Shown: positions 1 to 5,820, counted from the first letter of the stretch. The stretch: 6,269 nucleotides of DNA from Saprospiraceae bacterium (GCA_020528935.1 JAJDFU010000587.1:1-6269), one strand, 5' to 3'. Notes: generated from the sequence alone by a model not told the origin. Made by a program: numbers and translations.

Positions 1-142
1 CAAAGATCACGGCCAGGCCCAGACCAAAGGCCGTGTTTACGGTTTTAGAAACGGCCAGGTACGAGCACATGCCCAGGAAGTAGGCAAGCACCAGGTTCTC
101 GATAAAGGCCGCTTTGATGAAAATATTGGAGAATTCTCCCAT
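1..142 (-). CDS. nqrE: Na+-NQR subunit E, N-terminal part (runs off the left edge)
   Basis: First 47 codons of NqrE, an integral membrane subunit of the Na+-translocating NADH:quinone oxidoreductase. The visible protein starts MGEFSNIFIKAAFIENLVLA and continues with YFLGMCSYLAVSKTVNTAFG, the conserved first transmembrane region of the NqrE/RnfA family. Cys26 lies in the GMCSYLAVS motif; in the Vibrio enzyme the equivalent Cys26 helps bind the intramembrane 2Fe-2S centre shared with NqrD. The ATG at 142 fits the family start and sits inside a CCCATGGG palindrome; no Shine-Dalgarno sequence is visible. The gene follows nqrD after 46 nt on the same strand, in the canonical A-B-C-D-E order. RnfA is the paralogue to exclude, but the NqrA gene in the same operon settles it as NQR. 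The rest of nqrE, and nqrF, should lie to the left. Confidence 0.95.
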   Translation of the reverse strand, partial: MGEFSNIFIKAAFIENLVLAYFLGMCSYLAVSKTVNTAFGLGLAVIF

Positions 143-165
143 GGGAAGAGGCTTTTCAGTTTGAA

Positions 166-181
166 GCTACTCGTGAGCAGC
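166..181 (-). other. Small stem-loop in the nqrD-nqrE gap
   Basis: In the sense (minus) direction GCTGCT, a CACG loop and AGTAGC form a 6-bp stem, 8 nt after the nqrD stop codon. One pair is G-U in the sense RNA and would be an A-C mismatch in a plus-strand transcript, which slightly favours a structure in the nqr mRNA. No U-run follows, so it is not an intrinsic terminator. It is short enough to be chance. Confidence 0.3.
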
Positions 182-188
182 CGAGATT

Positions 189-908
189 TTAGGATACGTC
201 TACGAGCTTGGTGTTGTAGCTGCGCTGGATCCAGATGAAAATTCCAATGATGAACATGGCCGCTGCGGGCAGCACCATCAGGTTGTTGTTCACGTACCAG
301 CCGAAGAAGGCATTGTCGGTCGTGTTGATCAGATAGCCGGCGGTGGGGCCAATGATCTTGAGCTCGATCGGGCTGCCGGCAAAGAGCGTACCCTTGCCGA
401 AGATCTCGCGCACCACGCCTACGGCAATGAGGATGAGCCCGTAGCCCAGGCCGTTGCCGATGCCGTCCAGGAAGGACCGCCACGGCTTATTGGCCATGGA
501 AAAAGCCTCCAGTCGGCCCATCACAATGCAGTTGGTGATGATGAGGCCGATGTAGACCGAAAGCTGTTTGTACACCGGATAGTTGAGGTAGCGCAGGGTG
601 AGCTCCACCACCGTCACCAGGCTGGCAATAATGACCAGCTGAACGATCATGCGCACCTGTTTGGGAATGTAGTTGCGCAACATGGATGTGAACAAACTGG
701 AAAAGCCGATCACAAAAACAACGGCTATGGCCATCACCACCGACGGATAGACCAGCGAGGTTACGGCCAGGGCCGAGCAAATGCCGAGCACCTGTACGGT
801 AATGGGATTGTTGTCGTTGAGCGGGTCGGTGATGAGCTTGCGTTCCTTTTTGCCAAAGGGAAGCATGGGTTCTCTTGTCACCTTCTCCTTTACTGCTGTT
901 TCTGCCAT
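189..908 (-). CDS. nqrD: Na+-NQR subunit D
   Basis: NqrD, 239 aa, a polytopic membrane subunit of Na+-NQR that pairs with NqrE in an inverted pseudo-symmetric arrangement. The family core starts at DPLNDNNPITVQVLG (about residue 28) and includes GICSALAVT, the VRMIVQ segment, KQLSVYIGLIITNCIVMGR and the DGIGNGLGYGLIL block. Cys44 (GICS) and Cys127 (TNCIV) are 83 residues apart, the same spacing as Cys29 and Cys112 in Vibrio NqrD, so the 2Fe-2S ligands are intact. The protein is about 30 residues longer than the Vibrio form: roughly 15 extra polar residues at the N-terminus, the remainder probably in the loop around residues 185-205. The ATG at 908 is preferred, although Met15 (866) would match shorter homologues; neither has a well-placed Shine-Dalgarno sequence. 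It follows nqrC by 43 nt. RnfE is the related alternative, excluded by the operon. Confidence 0.97.
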   Translation of the reverse strand: MAETAVKEKVTREPMLPFGKKERKLITDPLNDNNPITVQVLGICSALAVTSLVYPSVVMAIAVVFVIGFSSLFTSMLRNYIPKQVRMIVQLVIIASLVTVVELTLRYLNYPVYKQLSVYIGLIITNCIVMGRLEAFSMANKPWRSFLDGIGNGLGYGLILIAVGVVREIFGKGTLFAGSPIELKIIGPTAGYLINTTDNAFFGWYVNNNLMVLPAAAMFIIGIFIWIQRSYNTKLVDVS

Positions 909-925
909 GGTCTGATATCGCTTGT

Positions 926-945
926 GAAGGCTCCGCAGAGCCTTC
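926..945 (-). other. Strong intercistronic hairpin between nqrC and nqrD
   Basis: A perfect 8-bp inverted repeat with a 4-nt loop: GAAGGCTC, loop TGCG in the sense direction, GAGCCTTC. It occupies the middle of the 43-nt gap, 6 nt after the nqrC stop and 17 nt before the nqrD ATG. In the sense direction it is followed by CACAAG, not a U-run, so it should not terminate transcription of nqrD. On the plus strand it is followed by CGTTTTTC, which makes it terminator-like for antisense transcription. A role as an mRNA-processing or stability element is an inference. Confidence 0.55.
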
Positions 946-951
946 CGTTTT

Positions 952-1704
952 TCATTCTTCTGTCTGGATCAACATGCCTTGCTGGCTGTTGGATCGCAGA
1001 TCTTCAAAATAAGGTTCGTAGTATTTGATGCCGCGGTACAACATTTCCGTGACGCCGTCTGCTGTCACGGTAGCACCACTGATGCCGTCGACCTCGTGTT
1101 GGGGATCGCGGGCACCGCCCTTGCGCACCGTCACGGAGACGTACTCGCCCTCGTCGTAAATTTCCTTGCCCTTGAACTGTGCCGGAAAGGCCGGATTGTC
1201 CTTGATCTCGGCGCCCAGGCCGGGAGTTTCTCCCTTGTGGTCGAAGCTGGCGCCGGCAATGGTGTTGAGGTCTTCCTTCAGGGCAATGTTGCCCCAGATC
1301 TCGTCCCACAGGCCGTTGCCGCGCACCGATACGATGTAGTAGCCATTGCCGTCCTGCTCGTACACGTATAGCGGCAAGCGGCGCTCCGCCTCGGGCTTCT
1401 TGCGCTCCTTGGCCATGTCAATATCTTCGGCTTTCAGCCCCTCGATCACCTCGCCCTCCATGTTGAGAGCGTACTGCGTGACCTTTTCCTCAAAAATACG
1501 GAGCACATCCTGATCGCTCAAATCACTGACGGTATTTCCACCGGGCAAATAATCGCTCACCGCCGAAAGGATGGCCCGCTTGTTGAAGATGTCTTCATTC
1601 TGGGCGGCCTTCTCGGCCGTAGCCTCCCGGATTCCGGTGAGTGCAATGGCCACCACACTGGTGAGGATCACGACGAAAATGAGAATATAGCGCGTCGAAT
1701 ACAC
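952..1704 (-). CDS. nqrC: Na+-NQR subunit C, covalent FMN protein
   Basis: NqrC, 250 aa, close to the usual length. A single N-terminal transmembrane helix (about residues 6-24, ILIFVVILTSVVAIALTG) anchors a periplasmic FMN-binding domain. Diagnostic blocks are GNGLWDEIWGNIAL (130-142), HKGETPGLGAEI (156-167) and DGISGATVTADGV (206-218). Thr212 of the SGAT motif is the expected acceptor for phosphoester-linked FMN, attached by ApbE/Ftp in studied systems; no apbE gene is seen here. The start is a GTG: the frame stays open upstream, but the helix begins almost at once and no ATG is nearby. The gene follows nqrB by 33 nt. RnfG shares the FMN domain but is excluded by context. The only uncertainty is the exact start. 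Confidence 0.96.
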   Translation of the reverse strand: MYSTRYILIFVVILTSVVAIALTGIREATAEKAAQNEDIFNKRAILSAVSDYLPGGNTVSDLSDQDVLRIFEEKVTQYALNMEGEVIEGLKAEDIDMAKERKKPEAERRLPLYVYEQDGNGYYIVSVRGNGLWDEIWGNIALKEDLNTIAGASFDHKGETPGLGAEIKDNPAFPAQFKGKEIYDEGEYVSVTVRKGGARDPQHEVDGISGATVTADGVTEMLYRGIKYYEPYFEDLRSNSQQGMLIQTEE

Positions 1705-1706
1705 GG

Positions 1707-1733
1707 CAATTGTTTTTTGGGTTAAAAAAATTG
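1707..1733 (-). other. AT-rich inverted repeat in the nqrB-nqrC gap
   Basis: In the sense direction a CAATT-T7 run and an A6-CAATTG run face each other across a short AACCC-centred loop, giving 9 of 10 possible pairs (all A-T except the outermost C-G). It fills most of the 33-nt gap and ends 2 nt before the GTG start of nqrC. The stem is thermodynamically weak. The T7 is not preceded by a GC-rich stem, so it is not a standard terminator. It may only reflect homopolymer content. Confidence 0.25.
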
Positions 1734-1737
1734 TCCT

Positions 1738-3015
1738 CTAGCTCACTGCAGCCACCTTAGCCCGCTTCATGCGCCGGTTGATGTTCGCCTGAAGGACGTA
1801 GTGGTCAATCAGCGGCGCGAAGACATTCATAAACAAGATGGCGAGCATCCAGCCTTCGGGATAGGCCGGGTTCATCACCCGGACGATCATGCCGATGAAT
1901 CCAATAAGAAATCCGTAGATCCACTTTCCGGTGGAGGTGGAGGAGGCCGTTACCGGATCCGTAGCCATAAAGGCCATGGCAAAGAGAAAGCTGCCCATGT
2001 AGAACTGAAAATACCAGGGCACCTCCATGAAGGGAGTGGCTCCCCACGCATTCAGGATCAGCGCCATGGTGGCGGCACCGAAGATCATGGACACCATGAT
2101 GCGCCAGCTGGCTATGCCCGTAAGGATCAGGAAGAGAGCGCCCAAAATAATGAGCGGCTTGCTGGTCTCCCCGATGGAGCCGGGGATGGTTCCCCACAGC
2201 ATGGCCCCTTCGCTATAGGCCTGAGTGACATTGTCCCATCCGCCCTGAAAGGCCAGGGAAAGCGGGGTGGCCCCGGAATAGCCGTCCACGACGGGAACGC
2301 CGCCCTCGCCGAAGGTACTCCAGCCAACACCGCTGAAGATCCAGTCGAAGAAACCGGCTCCCCAGCCATAGGCTTCGCTCACGTAGCTGGTATCCACTTT
2401 TTCCAGTCCGGCAATCCAGACTTCATCACCGGAGATAAAGGTCGGGTAGGCGAAAAAGATGAATACCCGGGACAGCAAGGCAATGTTGAGCACGTTCATG
2501 CCGGTGCCTCCAAAAGCCTCTTTGCCGATCCAAACGGCGAAGGCCACCGAGATGGCGAGAATCCACAGCGGGATGTCCGGCGGCATGATGAGCGGTATGA
2601 GCGCCCCGGATACCAGAAAACCCTCTTCGATGCCGTGCCCCTTCTTGTAGGCGTAGTAAAACTCGATGCCCAGCCCCACCACGTGCGTAACCACGAATAT
2701 GGGGATGAGTTTGATGAGGCCATAGGCGATCTTGAGGTGCAGGGCTTCCAGGTAGCCCGTGTACATGCCCAGTGCCGCAAAATGCTGGTGCCCGATATTC
2801 CAGGTACCGAACAGATAGCACAGCTGAAGGGCCAGCACTACGTGCACCATGGTGCGCTTCAGGTCCATGCCGTCGCGAATGTGCACACCGCCCTTCGTAG
2901 TGAAATTTGGCGTAAATGCAAAGGTGAAAAAACCGTCGTAGAGGGTGTGCAGGAACGGCTGCTTCTCCTTGTCCGGCTCAATGCGTTCAAAAAAATTCAG
3001 CAATGCCTTCTTCAT
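1738..3015 (-). CDS. nqrB: Na+-NQR subunit B, membrane flavoprotein
   Basis: NqrB, 425 aa from the ATG at 3015, the largest membrane subunit. It carries riboflavin and a covalent FMN and lies on the sodium and quinone path. Recognisable blocks are HIRDGMDLKRTM (45-56), GTWNIGHQHF (70-79), PLIMPPDIPLW (141-151), GKEAFGGTGMNVLN (164-177; the GG pair is tied to quinone/inhibitor binding in Vibrio), DGYSGATPLSLA (244-255), GIASWRIM (300-307), FMATDPVTASSTSTGKW (349-365) and NPAYPEGWMLAILFMNVFAPLIDH (382-405). Thr250 of SGAT is the predicted FMN acceptor. A TTG 36 nt upstream (3051) is in frame, but the ATG fits homologues better. Residues about 201-243 form a Trp/Gly-rich segment much longer than the matching Vibrio loop. 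The gene lies 44 nt after nqrA. Confidence 0.97.
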   Translation of the reverse strand: MKKALLNFFERIEPDKEKQPFLHTLYDGFFTFAFTPNFTTKGGVHIRDGMDLKRTMVHVVLALQLCYLFGTWNIGHQHFAALGMYTGYLEALHLKIAYGLIKLIPIFVVTHVVGLGIEFYYAYKKGHGIEEGFLVSGALIPLIMPPDIPLWILAISVAFAVWIGKEAFGGTGMNVLNIALLSRVFIFFAYPTFISGDEVWIAGLEKVDTSYVSEAYGWGAGFFDWIFSGVGWSTFGEGGVPVVDGYSGATPLSLAFQGGWDNVTQAYSEGAMLWGTIPGSIGETSKPLIILGALFLILTGIASWRIMVSMIFGAATMALILNAWGATPFMEVPWYFQFYMGSFLFAMAFMATDPVTASSTSTGKWIYGFLIGFIGMIVRVMNPAYPEGWMLAILFMNVFAPLIDHYVLQANINRRMKRAKVAAVS

Positions 3016-3059
3016 GGTCAATGGTCCACTTTCATTCAGTCTTTGTCGCAATATAGCTG

Positions 3060-4703
3060 CTACCCTTGTTCCCGCATGGTATCCAGTCCCATGCGAAGAA
3101 TTTGCTGCAAGGGCTGTTTGGATGTACAGGCAAATTCACAGAGGGCGACATCTTCCTCGCTCAATTCGTAAATGCCCAATCCTTCCATACGCTCGAAATC
3201 GTTGATGAGGATAGCCTTCATCAAATGCTGGGGGTAAATATCCATGGGGAGCATTCGTTCGTACTGCCCGGTCACTACAAATGCCCGTTTTTCCCCGTGG
3301 GTATTGGTGTCGGCCTCAAACTTCAGGTCCGGGAACAGGAAGTTGGGAAAGGTCCGGGAGGTGGTGGGGCGGAGCTTGCCCGGAACCAGCCAGCCAAACA
3401 TTTCGAAATAGTCACCCTCCTTGATCACAGTGACCTGGTCATCGTAGAAGCGGAGGTAATCCTCCGAAGAGAGCTTTCTGCCGGACAGCACGTCGCCGGA
3501 GATGATGCGCACATGATCGTGCGCCAGGTTGCCCTCGAGCAATTCCTTGATGCTGGCCCCTTGCAGGGTGCGCACGTAGCGGGGCGTTTTAAGCTCGGCT
3601 CCTACCAGGGCAAGGACGCGTTCCGGCAGGTACTTACCCTCCAGGAAAAGCGTGCCCAGGGTAATGACTTCCTGTACGCCCAGCGTCCAGACCTTCTCGC
3701 CCGGGCTGATGGGGTTGACGTGGTGGATCTGGACGCCCACATTACCCGCCGGGTGCTTGCCCCGAAACCAGTGCTTCTGCACACCCTCCGCAGCGGTGAA
3801 GGCTTCGGAAGGAGCGCGGTCGCCGCGCGCATCCAGGCCCAGATGTACATCGCCATCGGTGAGCTTGGCCAGTACATCCAATCCGCGCTGAAAGGCCTTC
3901 TCGCGCCCGGATACCACTACCCGGGCATCCGGTGCGAGTGGAGCGGTGTCAAAAGTAGAGATGAATATGTCGCGTGGAGCCTCTTCCGGATCGGGTACCA
4001 CATCGAAAGGACGCTGCCGAATGAGCGGCCATGCCCCGCTGTCCAACAGGAATTGCACCAGCTCCTCCCGGCCGGCCCGGTTCAGGTCCGGCAGCTCGTA
4101 GGTCCGGTGCCTTTGTTCCTTGTCGGCCAGCAAGACGACCTCGGCAATAGAGCGCTTGGCCCCCCGCCTGATGTCAATGACCTCGCCGCTCACCGGAGCG
4201 GCGTATTTGATGTTCGGACGCTTTTTGTCAAAAAACAGGATATCGCCCGCCTTTACGGATTGTCCTTCCTCGACCACCATCTTGGGAATAGGACTGATTC
4301 CGATGAAGTCGGGAGGCAAAACGGCAAAGCGGTTGATCTGCACAGGCACTACCTCCTCCGACTCGATTTCGCCTTCCAGCAAAATATCGTGGCCGCGTTT
4401 GAGATCGGTGAACGGATAGCCGTTGACATATTCCGGCAGACGCCTGCCGACGATATGGTCCATGCTGGGCAGCAGAGAAAGCCCCACTTCATTGGGATCG
4501 GCCCCCACATTGCGGGCTTCGATGGCCAGCAGATTGTCCGAAACGATCACGATCAATGCAAAGATGACCAGCACCGCTACGGCCAGGAGCCCGTAAAAAA
4601 GCAGATTGTTGCCTCCTTCGGCTTCCGCGCCCTGTGCCCAAAGGCTTTGTGCCGAAAACAGCAAAGCCAGTACCGAAGTGGTTTTTCCTGAAATGCCCTT
4701 CAT
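3060..4703 (-). CDS. nqrA: Na+-NQR subunit A with an N-terminal membrane anchor
   Basis: NqrA, 547 aa from the ATG at 4703, against about 450 for the usual family member. The canonical part starts near residue 98 (FTDLKRGHDILLEG, matching the IKKGLDLPIAG start of Vibrio NqrA). It includes DFIGISPIPKMVVEEGQSVKAG, DKKRPNIKYAAPVSGEVI, RRGAKRSI, FRGKHPAGNVGVQIHHVNPI, VRIISGDVLSGRK, MFGWLVPGK, GQYERMLPMDIYP and a C-terminal LSEEDVALCEFACTSK. The first 100 residues are extra: a probable signal peptide (1-23, ending SLWAQ), a short acidic/Gly spacer, a transmembrane helix (about 34-55) and a 40-residue linker. If the peptide is cleaved, the helix runs from periplasm to cytoplasm and leaves the NqrA body on its normal cytoplasmic side. 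A TTG at 4715 is in frame, but the ATG gives a better signal peptide. It is the first gene of the operon. Confidence 0.95.
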   Translation of the reverse strand: MKGISGKTTSVLALLFSAQSLWAQGAEAEGGNNLLFYGLLAVAVLVIFALIVIVSDNLLAIEARNVGADPNEVGLSLLPSMDHIVGRRLPEYVNGYPFTDLKRGHDILLEGEIESEEVVPVQINRFAVLPPDFIGISPIPKMVVEEGQSVKAGDILFFDKKRPNIKYAAPVSGEVIDIRRGAKRSIAEVVLLADKEQRHRTYELPDLNRAGREELVQFLLDSGAWPLIRQRPFDVVPDPEEAPRDIFISTFDTAPLAPDARVVVSGREKAFQRGLDVLAKLTDGDVHLGLDARGDRAPSEAFTAAEGVQKHWFRGKHPAGNVGVQIHHVNPISPGEKVWTLGVQEVITLGTLFLEGKYLPERVLALVGAELKTPRYVRTLQGASIKELLEGNLAHDHVRIISGDVLSGRKLSSEDYLRFYDDQVTVIKEGDYFEMFGWLVPGKLRPTTSRTFPNFLFPDLKFEADTNTHGEKRAFVVTGQYERMLPMDIYPQHLMKAILINDFERMEGLGIYELSEEDVALCEFACTSKQPLQQILRMGLDTMREQG

Positions 4704-4771
4704 GCTTCTTTCCAAGTTGGTTAGAATTCGCGGCTGGAAAGCCCGTTCTCACTAGGTTTCAAAATTCACCG

Positions 4772-4779
4772 CAAATATA
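4772..4779 (-). promoter_or_regulatory. Candidate -7 promoter element for the nqr operon
   Basis: In the sense direction TATATTTG matches the TAnnTTTG -7 consensus of the primary sigma factor of Bacteroidota exactly. It lies 68 nt upstream of the nqrA ATG and implies a start of transcription near 4765 with an untranslated leader of about 60 nt. No good TTTG -33 element sits at the expected distance (the sequence there reads TGTCTCGTG), so strength or factor dependence is uncertain. It is the only full consensus match I see in the pnuC-nqrA gap. Confidence 0.5.
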
Positions 4780-4833
4780 GCAACCTTTACCACTATACAC
4801 GAGACAGGCTTTTTATTAGTTCAATGTGATTTT

Positions 4834-4856
4834 TTATTTAGATTGAGTCTAAATAA
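4834..4856. promoter_or_regulatory. Perfect palindromic operator-like dyad upstream of nqrA
   Basis: Arms TTATTTAGA and TCTAAATAA are exact reverse complements over 9 bp with a 5-bp centre (TTGAG on the plus strand). The dyad lies about 55 bp upstream of the candidate -7 element and 48 bp beyond the pnuC stop. Neither strand has a U-run after the second arm (minus reads AAAAATC, plus reads CTGG), so it is not an intrinsic terminator for pnuC. Shape and symmetry suit a dimeric transcription factor. The TTTAGA-N5-TCTAAA core looks broadly like operators of metal-responsive repressors (DtxR-, Fur- and Irr-type), but the regulator is unknown and the assignment is inference. Confidence 0.5.
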
Positions 4857-4903
4857 CTGGCTTTGCTGCTGATTATGAACCACTTACACGGCTATCCATT
4901 TCG

Positions 4904-5530
4904 CTAAATCGCTTGCAGCCGGTAGTGTTTTCGCCACTCCAGCCACCCGCCCACGGCAATGACAGTGTAGGCGGCCATGAGAAGTGCATAGAGGTACAGT
5001 TCCCGCAGGCTGTACAGGCCCACGGATGCGGCATCAATAACGATCCAGTACCACCAGTTTTCCAGCACCTTCCGGGTGACCAGATAAGTAGCCAAAAAGC
5101 TGAAAAGGGTGGTAGGTGCATCCACCCAGGGGTATTCGGCATCGGTGTACCGGTGCAGGGCCCACCCCAGCAAAGCGGACAGGGCCAGCGCCAGGACAAT
5201 CCAGCGCAGGTGCCGGCGCCAGGACCACCGGCGAATGTGCAGGGCCGCTCGTGCAGGGCCGCCTGCTCGCCAGCTGTACCAGCCGTAGGCGGCGGCCAGG
5301 AGGTAGTACACGTACAGTCCCGATTCGGCGTAGAGCTTGCTCTGGGCAAAAAGAATGACGCTCAACAGGCCGTTGAGCCCGCCGAACAGCCAACACCAGA
5401 TGTTCTCCCGGGCGGCGAGCACCACGTAGGCCAGCCCGGCCAGCACGGCAGTTGCCTCCAGCCAGCTCATGGCGATGACCGCTTGTCCGATTTGCTCCCA
5501 TGCGCTTTGCAGCTCCATATCCTCACTCAT
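4904..5530 (-). CDS. pnuC: PnuC-family vitamin/nicotinamide riboside transporter
   Basis: A 208-aa polytopic protein of the PnuC family: seven-helix, SWEET-like facilitators whose substrate is trapped by phosphorylation in the cytoplasm. Family landmarks in order are WLEATAVLAGLAYVVLAAREN (23-43), IWCWLFG (44-50), KLYAESGLYVYYLLAAAYGWYSW (65-87), TLFSFLATYLVTRKVLENWWYWIVID (141-166) and a C-terminal WLEWRK (196-201). The duplicated Trp-x-x-Trp-type motifs and Asp166 are typical of the fold. Substrate is open: PnuC takes nicotinamide riboside, while PnuT and PnuX take thiamine and riboflavin, and PnuT is common in Bacteroidota. No TPP-riboswitch signature or thiamine gene is visible here. The frame stays open to 5782, but upstream residues look non-coding. 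ATG 5530 and ATG 5518 (preceded by GAGG) are both plausible. The stop lies 200 nt before nqrA on the same strand. Confidence 0.9.
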   Translation of the reverse strand: MSEDMELQSAWEQIGQAVIAMSWLEATAVLAGLAYVVLAARENIWCWLFGGLNGLLSVILFAQSKLYAESGLYVYYLLAAAYGWYSWRAGGPARAALHIRRWSWRRHLRWIVLALALSALLGWALHRYTDAEYPWVDAPTTLFSFLATYLVTRKVLENWWYWIVIDAASVGLYSLRELYLYALLMAAYTVIAVGGWLEWRKHYRLQAI

Positions 5531-5532
5531 TC

Positions 5533-5565
5533 CGGAACATTCGATGCATGTTCCGCCCTTCGGGC
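5533..5565 (-). promoter_or_regulatory. Two stacked hairpins directly upstream of the pnuC start
   Basis: In the sense direction GCCC-GAA-GGGC (4 bp) is followed by CGGAACAT, loop GCATCGA, ATGTTCCG (8 bp, perfect); the two abut and share one base at their junction. The second stem ends 2 nt before ATG 5530 and 14 nt before ATG 5518, so it would limit ribosome access to the first start. The ascending arm (GAACAT) can also pair with an ATGTTC located upstream at 5585-5590, giving a possible alternative fold. No U-run follows. A role in translational control of pnuC is inference. Confidence 0.45.
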
Positions 5566-5593
5566 TGACGAATTGCACAATTTTGAACATCAA

Positions 5594-5623
5594 CAAATGT
5601 GGACTGTCCTTATACAAAGCAAA
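5594..5623 (-). promoter_or_regulatory. Candidate pnuC promoter (Bacteroidota type)
   Basis: In the sense direction TTTG (5623-5620) is followed after 18 nt by CACATTTG (5601-5594), which matches the TAnnTTTG element except for its first base. The published consensus spacing is about 19 nt. It predicts a transcript start near 5588 and a leader of about 58 nt that contains the two hairpins before pnuC. If correct, the larger inverted repeat at 5679-5791 lies outside the pnuC transcript. Confidence 0.35.
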
Positions 5624-5678
5624 AGCCGGCCCGGTTTTCTGCCTTCGCTCTGCGAGCCGCCGATAGCTATACCCGTTG

Positions 5679-5791
5679 CGAAGTGGTTTGGGCGTTTTCA
5701 CTACCCCAAACCCTGCGCCATGGGGAATGCTGATCCATGACGATCCTGCGGATGTCAGGACAGGGTGCGAAAGGGTTCCCAAACCATTTCG
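5679..5791. repeat. 113-bp element bounded by 14-bp inverted repeats, with internal alternative pairings
   Basis: CGAAGTGGTTTGGG at 5679-5692 faces CCCAAACCATTTCG at 5778-5791; 13 of 14 positions pair and the remaining one is G-T on the plus strand (A-C on the minus). Inside are ACCCTG/CAGGGT (5710-5715 with 5761-5766), CATGG/CCATG (5719-5723 with 5735-5739) and TGACgATCC-TGC-GGATGTCA (5738-5757, one bulge); the last two share 2 nt. A second CCCAAACC at 5705-5712 can pair with GGTTTGGG at 5685-5692 in place of the distal arm. No protein-coding signal is evident. It could be a structured RNA, a small non-autonomous mobile or dispersed repeat, or a protein-binding array. No clear target-site duplication flanks it, and I recognise no known RNA family. 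Confidence 0.45.
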
Positions 5792-5820
5792 TCGTCAGGT
5801 ACTGTCTTCCTTTGCGTGCA

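Noticed and set aside
1801..3171. A 456-codon open frame on the plus strand opposite nqrB
   Set aside because: The translation is rich in Gly, His, Asp and Arg without hydrophobic structure or known motifs, and it crosses the nqrA-nqrB junction. It is a shadow of nqrB.
3066..4691. A 541-codon open frame on the plus strand opposite nqrA
   Set aside because: It mirrors nqrA almost end to end; its translation has no recognisable domain, and the minus-strand protein matches NqrA along its length. It is a by-product of GC-rich codon use.
1..4703. RNF complex instead of Na+-NQR
   Set aside because: The first gene encodes NqrA without the 4Fe-4S motifs of RnfC, and the gene order is A-B-C-D-E, unlike rnf operons.
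4834..4903. Intrinsic terminator of pnuC at the nqrA-upstream dyad
   Set aside because: The stem is AT-rich and followed by A residues, not U, in the sense direction.
5531..5782. N-terminal extension of pnuC by 84 in-frame codons
   Set aside because: The translated stretch has no membrane or signal features, spans the hairpins and the candidate promoter, and would make the protein far longer than the PnuC family norm.
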